Positions 1 through 9,373 of a stretch of DNA of 64,000 bases are shown piece by piece; within the stretch, counting starts at the first letter, position 1; each line of letters begins with the position of its first letter. The notes under the pieces are model-generated. The model was not told the DNA's origin, ran no database searches, and saw nothing but the letters and a program-made list of their open reading frames with translations. Both the position numbers and the translations under genes were made by a program. Source of the stretch: Paenibacillus albiflavus (GTDB lineage: Bacteria; Bacillota; Bacilli; Paenibacillales; NBRC-103111); contig NZ_SKFG01000016.1 in NCBI RefSeq assembly GCF_004344915.1, positions 62,001-126,000 of the forward strand. Reading direction: 5' to 3'.

Positions 1-662
1 ACATCGTCCTCCTTCATTTTTATCAAATAGCCAATAATTAAATCTTCTATGGATTTAGACTCTAACTCCTCTGTTTCAAACTCACCATTTATTAATAATT
101 CTGAATTATGAGGAAGGGTTTTGTTAATATTCATCTTTAATTTACTTTCCTCTATCCTGCTTAGTATATGTTGATTTAAAAACGGTTGTATCCATTCGAT
201 CAAATAATCCTTATCTCCAGAATTAATAAACTTGGATTCATAAACTAATTTCTTGTCAGCCTCATTATAGTTTAATTGAGTATCCCCAATTTTTATTACT
301 ATGCCTGCTTGAGTCAAGCTTCGAAACGCGGCAAGAACAGATCCATCTTTAGCTTTAATATAATATAGAACTGCAGGATTATTAGCTATTGGGGGATTAT
401 CCTTTGCTTCAATTCTTACTTTCCACACCTTGATATCTGTCTTCTCCTCCTCGGAATAAGCATACATCGATGTGGTTTCCGCATTGAATCGAGTCCATAG
501 CCTTACTTCCTTATATCCCTCATTTAATGCTTGTTCCATTGCAATACTTTCTGCTTCTTCTTTAGGAATCATTATGTTGCTTGATTTATGAATATTGCTT
601 ATTATAATCAACCCGAACATATACAATGCGGTTATAAGCCAAATCAGATAAACTCTTCTCAC
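1..662 (-). CDS. PepSY-like membrane-anchored protein (C-terminus outside the window)
   Basis: The reading frame is open from a GTG at 662 to the window edge, about 220 codons, so the C-terminus is missing. An AAGGGG SD lies about 7 nt upstream of the GTG. The N-terminus has one hydrophobic helix (about residues 4-24), followed by an extracytoplasmic region. That region has a helix rich in EAxxIA-type residues, then a strand pattern ending in YYIKAKDGSVLAAF, which resembles a PepSY/YpmB-type fold. No catalytic motif is visible. It is probably a single-pass surface protein of unknown role. The fold assignment is inference; the frame and anchor are clear. Confidence 0.6.
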   Translation of the reverse strand, partial: MRRVYLIWLITALYMFGLIIISNIHKSSNIMIPKEEAESIAMEQALNEGYKEVRLWTRFNAETTSMYAYSEEEKTDIKVWKVRIEAKDNPPIANNPAVLYYIKAKDGSVLAAFRSLTQAGIVIKIGDTQLNYNEADKKLVYESKFINSGDKDYLIEWIQPFLNQHILSRIEESKLKMNINKTLPHNSELLINGEFETEELESKSIEDLIIGYLIKMKEDD

Positions 663-777
663 ACAATCGCCCCTTAAATATGATCTCACACTATAAATAC
701 GATCATATGTTTGCTATAATTAGCATCTGCATAATACACAAATACTGCTTAGATTAGAAATTGGAGTAGATCATCTT

Positions 778-1266
778 ATGTTACAGAAAACACACAGTCT
801 CGCAGGTTTATTAGCAGCGGAGAGCGTCGTCCTATATTTTAACGAACCTCTCATCTCTTGGGAATCCGCTGCACTTCTTATGATCGGATGTCTGGCCGGA
901 CCGCTTGCGGACATTGATAAGCCTGGATCGACGATTGCTAGAATCTTTTTCCCAGTATCGGCTTTATTACGATTTCTCAAAATCCGTCATCGTACACTAA
1001 CACATTCACTAATCTGTATATTAGGGCTGTATTTTTTGCTATTACCGTTACCCCAAACTTATTTATGGGCCAGCTTACTAGCCTATGCATCACACACCCT
1101 GCTGGATCTATTTAACGAACAAGGTGTCGCGCTGCTTTGGCCGCTTAGAATGAAATTCCGATTAATTCCTAAGTTTCTTGCTGTTAAAACAGGCTCAGTG
1201 ACGGAAAGATTAATTCAAATCTTCCTTCTGGTCAGCATAGTTCTGCTCCCCATCATTATTCGTTAA
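778..1266 (+). CDS. YdjM/DUF457-type membrane-bound metal-dependent hydrolase
   Basis: A 162-residue membrane protein with the metal-ligand pattern of the YdjM (DUF457) family: H6, D45 and D47 in GPLADID, the HRTLTHS motif (H71, H76) and H106/D110/N113 in the SHTLLDLFN segment. Hydrophobic helices lie between these motifs, so the ligands probably line a membrane-embedded site. The substrate is unknown for the family. It stands alone, divergent from the preceding gene and convergent with the next. A second, larger family member (YfhP type) is at 44864-45847. Family assignment is firm; function is not. Confidence 0.8.
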   Translation: MLQKTHSLAGLLAAESVVLYFNEPLISWESAALLMIGCLAGPLADIDKPGSTIARIFFPVSALLRFLKIRHRTLTHSLICILGLYFLLLPLPQTYLWASLLAYASHTLLDLFNEQGVALLWPLRMKFRLIPKFLAVKTGSVTERLIQIFLLVSIVLLPIIIR

Positions 1267-1277
1267 CACTATAATAT

Positions 1278-1404
1278 AAAAAAAAGAGGACCTCGCCAAC
1301 GGGGCAGGTCCATAATGTTTTATATTAAAAAGGGGGTCTTGCCTATTATATTACGCCATGAACATTATGGGATCATAACAGGAATATTTCATTTGTGAGA
1401 CAAA
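1278..1404 (-). repeat. Duplicated 3' element, copy 1, ending in an intrinsic terminator
   Basis: Positions 1286-1354 are identical over 69 nt to 2923-2991, and the next 50 nt match at about 41 positions. Read on the minus strand, the element runs from just after the propeller gene at 1431-2807. It contains a long-range pairing of CCATAATGTT (1310-1319) with AACATTATGG (1361-1370), then a GGACCT...AGGTCC hairpin followed by a T-run. The end therefore looks like a Rho-independent terminator. The conserved part is far longer than a terminator needs. Confidence 0.8.
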
Positions 1405-1430
1405 TTGTCATATTAAAGGAAACATCATAC

Positions 1431-2807
1431 TTAGTAAAAAGATTCACCTTTCGGAAGTATTTTATAAAGCTCCAATTTCCAATCAGGACCTAATTGTGTA
1501 AAATAAAGAGCATCTTTGTAACTAAACATCGCATAACTCGGTTCCTGCGTTAATAATACCGTTTGACCAGTTTCCGTATTTATAATATACTCGTGCGAAT
1601 CGAAAGCATCAATTGCAGACTCAAAAAGCAACCATTTGGAATCTTGCGTAAACTGACTTTTGTCCAATTCCACGTTAGGTTTAAGAATTTGAAATTTATG
1701 ATATCCGTCTGATTGAATTATTGTTTTTTCGGTACCAGTAAGAGGATCTACTTCATAAATATTAGGGCCTCTATAATCTAAGTGATAATAAAATCGATCC
1801 CCCATAAGATAGCTACTAACATAAGTTCCAGAATCAACCACCTTCCTCGACCACAAAACATTTCCTTTAGGGTCAAGTCCAACAAGACGGGTACCAAGTC
1901 TTATTTGTTCAATCTCACCTTTTTTATTTTTAATACTTTTAAGTTCTGACAATACAAGTATAATGGATTTATTTTGTAAAAAGTGCCATTGTGCAATTTC
2001 ATTTTCATTCATTTTAAAATCAAATAATTTATTACCTTTAGTATCATAAAAATCTATGTAGTTATTTTGAGAATAAAAGTCATTTTTCCCACCAATTAAG
2101 TATATGCCTGCTGCAGAAAGACCTTCAGATTTAATTTCCTTCATTGTGAGGATATTACCCTGATCATCGATTTGATAAACAAAATTTATTGTCAACCCAC
2201 TACTTGATAACATTGTGACTGTGCCATCATTATTTACATTAAAGTGATAGGATCTCTCAGATCCTGCCTTTAATTCTCTATTTCTTATGGAAGGAGAATA
2301 GCTGTTAATCTGACTTAATACCTCAGGTCTCAGTTTATCCCCTGTTCTTGTGTTAATAACACTACGAGACCATTTCTCTGTTCCATCCGGTTTTAAACAA
2401 TGTAGAGTAGTTAAGTTTTTATCACTTACGGAGATATAATATATATTTCCTTTATTATCAAGTTGGAAATTTCTATATGAACTTTGGCTTAAATCGTAAT
2501 AATCATAATCTTTCTTCCAATTGATATGTCCATCTAAAGTAAAAGAAATTATAGATAGCTTATTTGCTTTAATGTTATTCAAAGCCATATAAGCTGTTCC
2601 GTCAGGTGCTATTTTGGGCATATCACGCATAAATGGTCTTAGTCCATATAACTTCATGAGATCTAACTCCCATTGCTTAACTACATTTTCTGTAGTCGAA
2701 GAACTGTTATCCTTAGCAAATGTCTTAGCGTCTATCACAAATAAAAGGATAATCGATATAAATAACATAAAAACTTTCTTTTTGTTCGTATTAAAAACGG
2801 ATATCAT
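1431..2807 (-). CDS. Exported beta-propeller-like protein
   Basis: A 458-residue protein with an N-terminal signal sequence (basic NTNKKK, then a hydrophobic run to about residue 28, with ALA-type cleavage context TFAKD). The rest shows repeated blade-like strands typical of PQQ/WD-type propellers, with recurring phrases such as DGHINWKKD, PDGTEKWSR and PKGNVLWSRK, the 'G-x-x-x-W' pattern of quinoprotein-like blades. No enzymatic motif is evident, so it is probably a surface or secreted binding protein. It precedes a terminator element shared with the next gene upstream (3063-4745). The fold call is inference from repeats. Confidence 0.65.
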   Translation of the reverse strand: MISVFNTNKKKVFMLFISIILLFVIDAKTFAKDNSSSTTENVVKQWELDLMKLYGLRPFMRDMPKIAPDGTAYMALNNIKANKLSIISFTLDGHINWKKDYDYYDLSQSSYRNFQLDNKGNIYYISVSDKNLTTLHCLKPDGTEKWSRSVINTRTGDKLRPEVLSQINSYSPSIRNRELKAGSERSYHFNVNNDGTVTMLSSSGLTINFVYQIDDQGNILTMKEIKSEGLSAAGIYLIGGKNDFYSQNNYIDFYDTKGNKLFDFKMNENEIAQWHFLQNKSIILVLSELKSIKNKKGEIEQIRLGTRLVGLDPKGNVLWSRKVVDSGTYVSSYLMGDRFYYHLDYRGPNIYEVDPLTGTEKTIIQSDGYHKFQILKPNVELDKSQFTQDSKWLLFESAIDAFDSHEYIINTETGQTVLLTQEPSYAMFSYKDALYFTQLGPDWKLELYKILPKGESFY

Positions 2808-2914
2808 TTATGATCCCTCCAAAGTACTTCTAACCAATTAAGAAAATACTACCATTTGTTTGAATATTACGTCAATTAATGTCGAATATAGAGATGCCTT
2901 CTGATCTGGCACAC

Positions 2915-3041
2915 AAAAAAAGGAGGACCTCGCCAACGGGGCAGGTCCATAATGTTTTATATTAAAAAGGGGGTCTTGCCTATTATATTACTCCAACAAC
3001 ATTATAGGAACATAACAGAAATATTTCATTTATGTAACAAA
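2915..3041 (-). repeat. Duplicated 3' element, copy 2, ending in an intrinsic terminator
   Basis: This is the second copy of the element at 1278-1404, in the same orientation and the same place relative to a minus-strand gene: it follows the stop of the gene at 3063-4745. Positions 2923-2991 are identical to copy 1. The terminator hairpin and its T-run on the minus strand (2916-2922 on the plus strand as A's) are retained. Differences fall in the outer 50 nt, including one position that weakens the long-range stem. Confidence 0.8.
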
Positions 3042-3062
3042 ATAGAATACGCTTTCATAGGC

Positions 3063-4745
3063 TCATAGTGCATCCTTTGCTGTTAAATATACCGTCTTGC
3101 CATCCTTGGAGATCATAACAATCCGCGGGTTCAATAATGCCGTATTCGCATAATTCGTTTGCTGCATCGTATCTGCGTTCACGCGTACAATCGAGCCATA
3201 GGATGTAAGCTCTTTGCCTGCGCCAATTCGAGAAATGCCTAGAAAATCATGCGACTGCGGGATCCAGACACTTCCAAGTAACCCCAGCTCCTCATACAGC
3301 TTAAGCAATTGATCTTCATTCTCTTGATGCCGATATAGCGCATAATTAGTATACAGTCGATACTTGCCATCATCAGAAGACTCAAACCCTCTCCATTTAT
3401 CAGGAGGGACCGTTAATGTCCAATTCGTCAGCTGCTGCGACTTCCAATTGAGTCGATAACGAATATATTCGTCTTTTTGATAATCATATAAGGCGAAGTA
3501 TACGTCCGTTCCATCGTCGATAAATGAAATAGGAAATCGAGTATCATCAACTTGGCTTTGAGGAATACCCCCGCTTACAACCTCTTTAAGAACCGTCTCC
3601 TTGCGAGTCGTTAAATCAATCCACCTGATCGTTAACTTCGTCTCTGCTGTTGCATCTTGAGGTCCAGTGATTAAAATAATGGACTCTGCATCTCGGGTGA
3701 ATGCTGCGCCATGTACAAAATCCGTCAAGTTAAATTCGATTATTGGATCGTTAACGGGAGCTTTCACACCTACAGCTTTAGGCACTTCATAGAAAAAACC
3801 ACGTTTATCTACCCTGAAATTACCGCTTCCACGGTAATTCGTCGTCAACTGTATTTCAAATGGATAATCCGTCTTCTTCTGTTTTGTAGAATCGTATAAA
3901 CTCAAATATTTGACAGGCTGAGCATCACACTCATAACAAGAATTGACTTTGCGATTTAATAAATAATATTTGCCTTCGAGGTCGAGCTTTTCAATGTCAT
4001 AAGACTCAACAAAATCACTTATTTTGCTTAAACTCGATAAGTCAATTGCTGCTTGCCATATTTGACTTGGTTCTACCAAAGAGCCGACAAAGAGATGCCG
4101 ATTGATCGAATAGCCATCTTGTCTCTTGCTGCCGCTTACATCAATATAGAATCGATCGGATAGATTCGGCAAAGTATCCACTTTAGAAGCAAGCACCTTA
4201 ATATGCAGCTCCGTATCACTCGACCAATGCATCAACAGCTTAGGATACACACGGTACCAGTGATTACTCTGTGACATCTCCTTGATCTTATCTTCAACTG
4301 ACTTGCGATCCATTGCATTCTGGAAAAATATCGTGATTTCCTCATCACGTTTAACTAGTGGCATGAATATAGTAGTTCTGATGATACGCGGGTCTGAATC
4401 AAGCCGAAATACGGCGTCCTTATCCCTCGTCCATTCAATCGTTGGAGGGTCTGCTGGCGCCTTCATCGCATATTCTGCGGTATAAGCTTGCTGCTCTTCC
4501 ACCGTCGCTTCTGGATAAACGTCCGGAGCTGGCAGTGGAGTAATGGTTGGAATGGGAGAAGCTTCTACTGCAGGAGCAGTCGGCTGTGGAGTGTTGATTG
4601 CTAATGTAGAAGCATTGTCGGTCTGCGGAAGTTCTGCATTAGCCTTTAATTGATCTTGCTCATTCGTTATCAGCTTCCATGTAATAAGTCCAAGCAAAAC
4701 AACAATAACGATGATTAGACCAATTAAGGTATTTCGATTTCTCAA
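3063..4745 (-). CDS. Membrane-anchored protein with Ig-like and propeller-like regions
   Basis: A 560-residue protein anchored by one N-terminal helix (about residues 7-24). A proline/threonine-rich linker (about 40-80) follows, as is usual for surface proteins that must span the wall. Residues about 95-220 look like a bacterial Ig-like/SbsA-type domain (FFQNAMDRKSVEDKI, then a strand-rich stretch). The C-terminal 330 residues have repeated DG-x-x-Y/V strands like a TolB-type propeller. No active site is visible. It is followed by the same 3' element as the next exported protein, hinting at a shared origin or shared regulation. Function unknown. Confidence 0.65.
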   Translation of the reverse strand: MRNRNTLIGLIIVIVVLLGLITWKLITNEQDQLKANAELPQTDNASTLAINTPQPTAPAVEASPIPTITPLPAPDVYPEATVEEQQAYTAEYAMKAPADPPTIEWTRDKDAVFRLDSDPRIIRTTIFMPLVKRDEEITIFFQNAMDRKSVEDKIKEMSQSNHWYRVYPKLLMHWSSDTELHIKVLASKVDTLPNLSDRFYIDVSGSKRQDGYSINRHLFVGSLVEPSQIWQAAIDLSSLSKISDFVESYDIEKLDLEGKYYLLNRKVNSCYECDAQPVKYLSLYDSTKQKKTDYPFEIQLTTNYRGSGNFRVDKRGFFYEVPKAVGVKAPVNDPIIEFNLTDFVHGAAFTRDAESIILITGPQDATAETKLTIRWIDLTTRKETVLKEVVSGGIPQSQVDDTRFPISFIDDGTDVYFALYDYQKDEYIRYRLNWKSQQLTNWTLTVPPDKWRGFESSDDGKYRLYTNYALYRHQENEDQLLKLYEELGLLGSVWIPQSHDFLGISRIGAGKELTSYGSIVRVNADTMQQTNYANTALLNPRIVMISKDGKTVYLTAKDAL

Positions 4746-5004
4746 GCCTTACACCTCTTTATCATCATATTAAAGCCTTTTAACTATATAAACTTACAAA
4801 AGCTCTAAATTGTTGCAATATTCTTAATTATTATCAAAAAAACCTATAAACACACTACCCAAGACAAGATTGCCGATCATTCTTATATGAATGATTAGTT
4901 AACCCTTGAGCACTTACTTCATGTATGAGATACTAGTAATAAATCTCATTATTCACTTATTTATTTTGTAAGCGATTCCATATTCTGATCCCAAGGAGGC
5001 TATG

Positions 5005-5775
5005 ATGAAACATTCCTATTCGGTTTGCATGGATGCGGTTTTTGCAGGCTGTGACCTGAAATCAAGCTTAGAAGCGATTGCACAGCTAGGTATTCGTAAT
5101 TATGAAATTTGGAGCTGGTGGGATAAAGATATTGATCTTCTAAGGCGTGAAACGGAGAGCTTGAATCTACATTTAACCGCCATGTGTACCAAATTTATTA
5201 GCTTAGTTAACTCAGCTGAGCGACATGCTTATATACAGGCTTTAAGTGAAACGATTCAGATCGCTAAACAATTGCAATGCACAACGATCATCACACAAGT
5301 TGGCAATGAAATCCCACGTCTCTCCAGAAGCTTGCAGCACTACAATATCGTCACAGGTCTAAAGGCTTGCGTTCCTTTGCTTCAAGCGGCAGGTATTACA
5401 CTGGTCATTGAACCGCTTAATACACTTGTTGATCACCCAGGGTATTTTTTATGGAGCTCTGATGAAGCATTTGAAATCGTAGGCAAGGTGAATAGCCCGC
5501 ATGTTAAGGTATTATTCGATATTTATCATCAACAAGTAATGGAAGGACATCTTGCGGCAAGAATTCAGCAGAACATTAAGCATATTGGTCATTTTCATGC
5601 TGCAGGCAACCCTGGTCGCAATGAGTTAGATTATGGGGAGATTCATTATCCTAACCTGCTTCGTACCATAGATTCGACAGGTTATAACGGCTATATTGGA
5701 CTTGAATATATTCCGCTAGACGATCCACTCGAAGGATTGAAGCGATTAATAATAAATGATCCTGTTAACTCCTAG
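5005..5775 (+). CDS. Sugar phosphate isomerase/epimerase (AP-endonuclease-2-type TIM barrel)
   Basis: A TIM-barrel protein of about 256 residues in the xylose-isomerase-like/AP endonuclease 2 superfamily, closest in pattern to hydroxypyruvate isomerases. Metal-ligand candidates are visible, numbered from the ATG at 5002: E137 (VIEPLN), D173 (FDIYH), H199 (GHFHAAG) and E235 (GLEYIP). The SD AAGGAGG at 4993-4999 sits only 2 nt from the ATG at 5002 but 5 nt from that at 5005, so the second is preferred. It is monocistronic, with a terminator overlapping its last codons. Substrate not inferable. Confidence 0.8.
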   Translation: MKHSYSVCMDAVFAGCDLKSSLEAIAQLGIRNYEIWSWWDKDIDLLRRETESLNLHLTAMCTKFISLVNSAERHAYIQALSETIQIAKQLQCTTIITQVGNEIPRLSRSLQHYNIVTGLKACVPLLQAAGITLVIEPLNTLVDHPGYFLWSSDEAFEIVGKVNSPHVKVLFDIYHQQVMEGHLAARIQQNIKHIGHFHAAGNPGRNELDYGEIHYPNLLRTIDSTGYNGYIGLEYIPLDDPLEGLKRLIINDPVNS

Positions 5776-5796
5776 GAGTCAGCAGGATCATTTTAT
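5755..5796 (+). terminator. Rho-independent terminator of the sugar isomerase gene
   Basis: Inverted repeat AATGATCCTG...CAGGATCATT with 10-bp arms overlapping the stop codon, followed by TTAT. The convergent transporter gene ends 7 nt beyond, so it may serve both. Confidence 0.75.
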
Positions 5797-5802
5797 AATG
5801 AG

Positions 5803-6690
5803 TTAAATATGCACTGGACTTTGTTTTTTTTCACGAAATACTTTAAGCTGTGGAATCGCAATTCCGACGAAAATTAATAGAACCCCTACCCATTGCCAAG
5901 TGGATACATTTTCGTGAAGAACTAATGCAGAAGCAACAACCGCCACAGGCAATTCAGATGAGGACAAGATGGATGACAGTCCTGGTCCAACCTTAGGAAC
6001 ACCAACAATCATACAAGTGCTTGAAATAACTGTTCCGACTAATGCTAGCGGAATTCCATATTTCCATAATCCATCCAGCAAAGCGCCATCAATTAAAAAA
6101 GTTGGTGGATATACAGCAAACACAAGCAGCATGCCGCCCATGGACATTAACATCGTACGATTAAATGCAGGTACATTCGTTGCCACTTTGCCTGAAACAA
6201 TGATGAATAGCGCATAAGTTACTGCGGATAATAGCCCCAGCACAATTCCCCATACACTAATTGCTCCAAATTCGCCATTGATCACATTTGCTGATAAGAC
6301 AGTTCCGATCAATAGAATAATAATCGAAATTACTTTACCTGCACTTGGACGTTTGCGATTCGTGATTGCTTCTATAATGATTCCAATCCATGTAAATTGA
6401 AATAGAAGAACAATTGCAATCGATGCTGGCACTGTCACTAAACTTGCACCATATAAGATACCTGTACCCGACATCGTTGTACCAACTAACATCAGCAAGC
6501 CCGCCTGTTTCCAGCTTACCTTTTTGCGAGATACGATCAGTACAAGAATAGATTGCAGAATGAAGCCAAAGAAGAATTGTGCACCAATCACTTCATTTAC
6601 TGTATAACCTTCAGCATAGGCGAATTTAACAATTGTCGATAGAATGCCGTAGAAACAGCCTCCAATAAAGACGAGAAATGCATAGATCAT
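5803..6690 (-). CDS. EamA/DMT-family transporter
   Basis: A 295-residue integral membrane protein with about ten hydrophobic helices in two similar halves, the layout of the drug/metabolite transporter superfamily (two EamA domains, about residues 3-135 and 148-285). Typical features are the WxxAGLLMLVG stretch and the conserved glutamate in the second half (SSELPVAVVASALVLHE). It probably exports or takes up a small metabolite, but the substrate cannot be read from sequence. It is a single gene between convergent and tandem neighbours. Confidence 0.85.
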   Translation of the reverse strand: MIYAFLVFIGGCFYGILSTIVKFAYAEGYTVNEVIGAQFFFGFILQSILVLIVSRKKVSWKQAGLLMLVGTTMSGTGILYGASLVTVPASIAIVLLFQFTWIGIIIEAITNRKRPSAGKVISIIILLIGTVLSANVINGEFGAISVWGIVLGLLSAVTYALFIIVSGKVATNVPAFNRTMLMSMGGMLLVFAVYPPTFLIDGALLDGLWKYGIPLALVGTVISSTCMIVGVPKVGPGLSSILSSSELPVAVVASALVLHENVSTWQWVGVLLIFVGIAIPQLKVFREKKQSPVHI

Positions 6691-6730
6691 GAACTGACCT
6701 TCTTTCAGGTAACAAAGTTATAAGCCATAC

Positions 6731-6770
6731 TAAAAAACACTTCTGCTACTATGAAGTAACAGAAGTGCCC
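6731..6770 (-). terminator. Terminator of the sdhCAB operon
   Basis: On the minus strand, just after the sdhB stop, CACTTCTG and CAGAAGTG pair around a 14-nt loop and are followed by TTTTTT. Confidence 0.8.
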
Positions 6771-6790
6771 TTTATCATAACATAGTTTAA

Positions 6791-7546
6791 TTATACCGTG
6801 AACCACTTTTTGAAAAGATGCTTCGTTGTCGCTGCGTTCATTGCAGCGATTGAAGTTGTAAGCGGAATCCCCTTCGGACAAGAACGTACGCAGTTCTGCG
6901 AGTTACCACAGCCTTCGATGCCGCCATCTTCCATAAGTGCATCTAGACGCTCATCCTTATTCATTTCTCCTGTTGGATGGGAGTTGAATAGACGAACTTG
7001 AGAAATCGCAGCTGGACCGATGAAAGTAGTTTTCTCGCTAACGTTCGGACATGCTTCCATACATACGCCGCAAGTCATACATTTCGCAAGCTCATAAGCC
7101 CATTGACGCTTCGATTCCGCCATACGGGGACCAGGACCAAGATCGTAGGTTCCATCGATAGGAATCCATGCCTTAACCTTCTTAAGAGCATTGAACATCC
7201 GTGCGCGATCAACTACGAGGTCACGTACAACAGGGAATGTCTTCATTGGAGAGACACGTATCGGCTGCTCTAGGTTATCAACAAGTGCTGAACAACCTTG
7301 ACGAGGCTTGCCATTGATGACCATCGAACAAGCACCACATACTTCTTCTAGACAGTTCGATTCCCAGTTAACGGGTTTTGTGTGCTGTCCATTCGCATTA
7401 ACTGGATTGCGTTGAATTTCCATTAAAGCAGAGATTACGTTCATATTCAGACGATAGGGAACTTCAAACTCTTCTGTATAAGGAGTCGCATCAGGTCCAT
7501 CTTGACGAGTTACGATAAACCTCACTGTACGAGCTGCTTCAGCCAT
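6791..7546 (-). CDS. sdhB: Succinate dehydrogenase iron-sulfur subunit
   Basis: A 251-residue subunit that carries electrons from SdhA to the membrane quinone site. All cluster ligands are present: C65, C70, C73 and C85 for [2Fe-2S]; C156, C159, C162 and C223 for [4Fe-4S]; and C166, C213 and C219 for [3Fe-4S]. Last gene of sdhC-sdhA-sdhB; it starts 2 nt after the sdhA stop, suggesting coupled translation, and is followed by a terminator. Length matches the Bacillus/Paenibacillus group. Confidence 0.97.
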   Translation of the reverse strand: MAEAARTVRFIVTRQDGPDATPYTEEFEVPYRLNMNVISALMEIQRNPVNANGQHTKPVNWESNCLEEVCGACSMVINGKPRQGCSALVDNLEQPIRVSPMKTFPVVRDLVVDRARMFNALKKVKAWIPIDGTYDLGPGPRMAESKRQWAYELAKCMTCGVCMEACPNVSEKTTFIGPAAISQVRLFNSHPTGEMNKDERLDALMEDGGIEGCGNSQNCVRSCPKGIPLTTSIAAMNAATTKHLFKKWFTV

Positions 7547-7548
7547 GA

Positions 7549-9309
7549 TTATTTCTCTCCCTTCTTCTTGTCTGTTGTGTAGTCACGCTTACGTGGAGCG
7601 ATTAGCGAAACATCGACATCTTCATAAGAGATCTTCGGCCCATCTGGTGTCCAAGTTGCGATGGTTGACTTCATGAAGTTGTCATCATCACGCTCAGGGA
7701 ACTCTGGCTTAAAATGAGCACCGCGGCTTTCATTACGCATTAACGCACCTGTAGTCATTACTTCAGCAAGCTCTAGCATATTCCATAGCTGACGTGTGAA
7801 GGAAGCGCCTTGGTTGTTCCAGCCTGATGTATCGTTAACATTAATTTTCGCATATCTTTGCTTCAAATCTTTGATTCTGCCAATGGTTTCTTCAAGCGTT
7901 TTATTGTAGCGAACAACGGTCATATTCTGAGTCATCATATCGCCAAGCTCTTTATGAATAACGTAAGCATTCTCCGTTCCGTTCATACGCAGAATACTGT
8001 CATATTTGGACTGATGCTTCATACGTTCACGTTCGAAGATTGTCGAGGAGATATCCTCTGCATGCTTCTTAAGGCCTTTGATATATTCAATTGCCTTAGG
8101 ACCCGCAACCATACCGCCATAAATAGCAGATACAAGCGAGTTCGCGCCCAAACGATTCGCACCATGGTATTGATACTCACACTCACCAGCAGCGAATAGA
8201 CCTGGAATGTTCGTCATTTGATTGTAATCTACCCACATGCCGCCCATTGAATAGTGAACAGCAGGGAAGATCTTCATTGGGATCTTACGAGGGTCATCAC
8301 CCGTGAACTTCTCATAAATCTCGATGATACCGCCAAGCTTAACGTCAAGCTCTTTAGGATCTTTATGAGACAAATCAAGGTATACCATGTTTTCCCCATT
8401 GATACCAAGCTTCATATCGTAGCATACGGCAAAAATTTCACGGCTCGCAATGTCACGTGGAACCAAGTTACCATAAGCAGGATATTTCTCTTCTAGGAAA
8501 TACCAAGGTTTTCCATCCTTATACGTCCAGATACGTCCGCCTTCACCACGAGCTGATTCAGACATCAAGCGAAGCTTGTCGTCCCCAGGAATAGCTGTTG
8601 GGTGAATTTGAATAAATTCGCCATTCGCATAGTTAACGCCTTGCTGATACACTGCAGACGCAGCAGTACCTGTATTAATAACAGAATTCGTTGTTTTACC
8701 AAAAACAATACCAGGGCCGCCTGACGCCAAGATTACCGCATCAGCTGGGAAAGTAACGACTTCCATCGAACGAAGGTCTTGAGCTACGATACCGCGGCAT
8801 ACACCATCATCATCAATGACAGCGCCAAGGAATTCCCAATGCTCATGCTTCGTTACAAGTCCTTCTGTTTCAAAACGACGAACCTGCTCATCTAGTGCAT
8901 AAAGAAGCTGTTGTCCAGTTGTCGCACCAGCAAACGCTGTACGGTGATATTGTGTACCACCAAAACGACGGAAGTCAAGAAGACCTTCTGGCGTACGGTT
9001 AAACATAACACCCATACGATCCATTAAGTGAATGATGCCTGGAGCCGCATCGCACATTGCTTTAACAGGAGGCTGATTCGCAAGGAAGTCACCGCCGTAC
9101 ACAGTATCATCAAAATGCTCCCATGTGGAGTCGCCTTCACCTTTGGTATTAACCGCTCCGTTAATACCGCCTTGAGCGCACACGGAGTGGGAACGTTTAA
9201 CGGGTACCAAGGAGAAGAGTTGCACATGCACGCCAGCTTCCGCTGCCTTGATCGTTGCCATCAAACCTGCAAGACCGCCACCCACGATAATTACTTTTGA
9301 GGTTGCCAT
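7549..9309 (-). CDS. sdhA: Succinate dehydrogenase flavoprotein subunit
   Basis: A 586-residue flavoprotein that oxidises succinate to fumarate in the citric acid cycle. It shows the FAD-binding glycine motif GGGLAGL (10-16), the covalent flavin histidine H41 within RSHSVCAQGG, and the substrate-site signature HPTAIPGDDKLRLMSESARGEGG in the middle. A C-terminal fumarate-reductase-type helical domain completes it. Length is as expected for the menaquinone-type enzyme. It is the middle gene of sdhCAB, 64 nt downstream of sdhC. Confidence 0.97.
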   Translation of the reverse strand: MATSKVIIVGGGLAGLMATIKAAEAGVHVQLFSLVPVKRSHSVCAQGGINGAVNTKGEGDSTWEHFDDTVYGGDFLANQPPVKAMCDAAPGIIHLMDRMGVMFNRTPEGLLDFRRFGGTQYHRTAFAGATTGQQLLYALDEQVRRFETEGLVTKHEHWEFLGAVIDDDGVCRGIVAQDLRSMEVVTFPADAVILASGGPGIVFGKTTNSVINTGTAASAVYQQGVNYANGEFIQIHPTAIPGDDKLRLMSESARGEGGRIWTYKDGKPWYFLEEKYPAYGNLVPRDIASREIFAVCYDMKLGINGENMVYLDLSHKDPKELDVKLGGIIEIYEKFTGDDPRKIPMKIFPAVHYSMGGMWVDYNQMTNIPGLFAAGECEYQYHGANRLGANSLVSAIYGGMVAGPKAIEYIKGLKKHAEDISSTIFERERMKHQSKYDSILRMNGTENAYVIHKELGDMMTQNMTVVRYNKTLEETIGRIKDLKQRYAKINVNDTSGWNNQGASFTRQLWNMLELAEVMTTGALMRNESRGAHFKPEFPERDDDNFMKSTIATWTPDGPKISYEDVDVSLIAPRKRDYTTDKKKGEK

Positions 9310-9373
9310 TTATCGTTCACCTACCCAATAGTTTAATAATGTATTTCACGAATGATAACGGGAAAATCCGTTT

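Noticed and set aside
1278-3041. CRISPR or tandem repeat array
   Set aside because: Only two copies, about 1.6 kb apart, with a gene between; no spacer structure. No CRISPR-like array was seen anywhere in the window.
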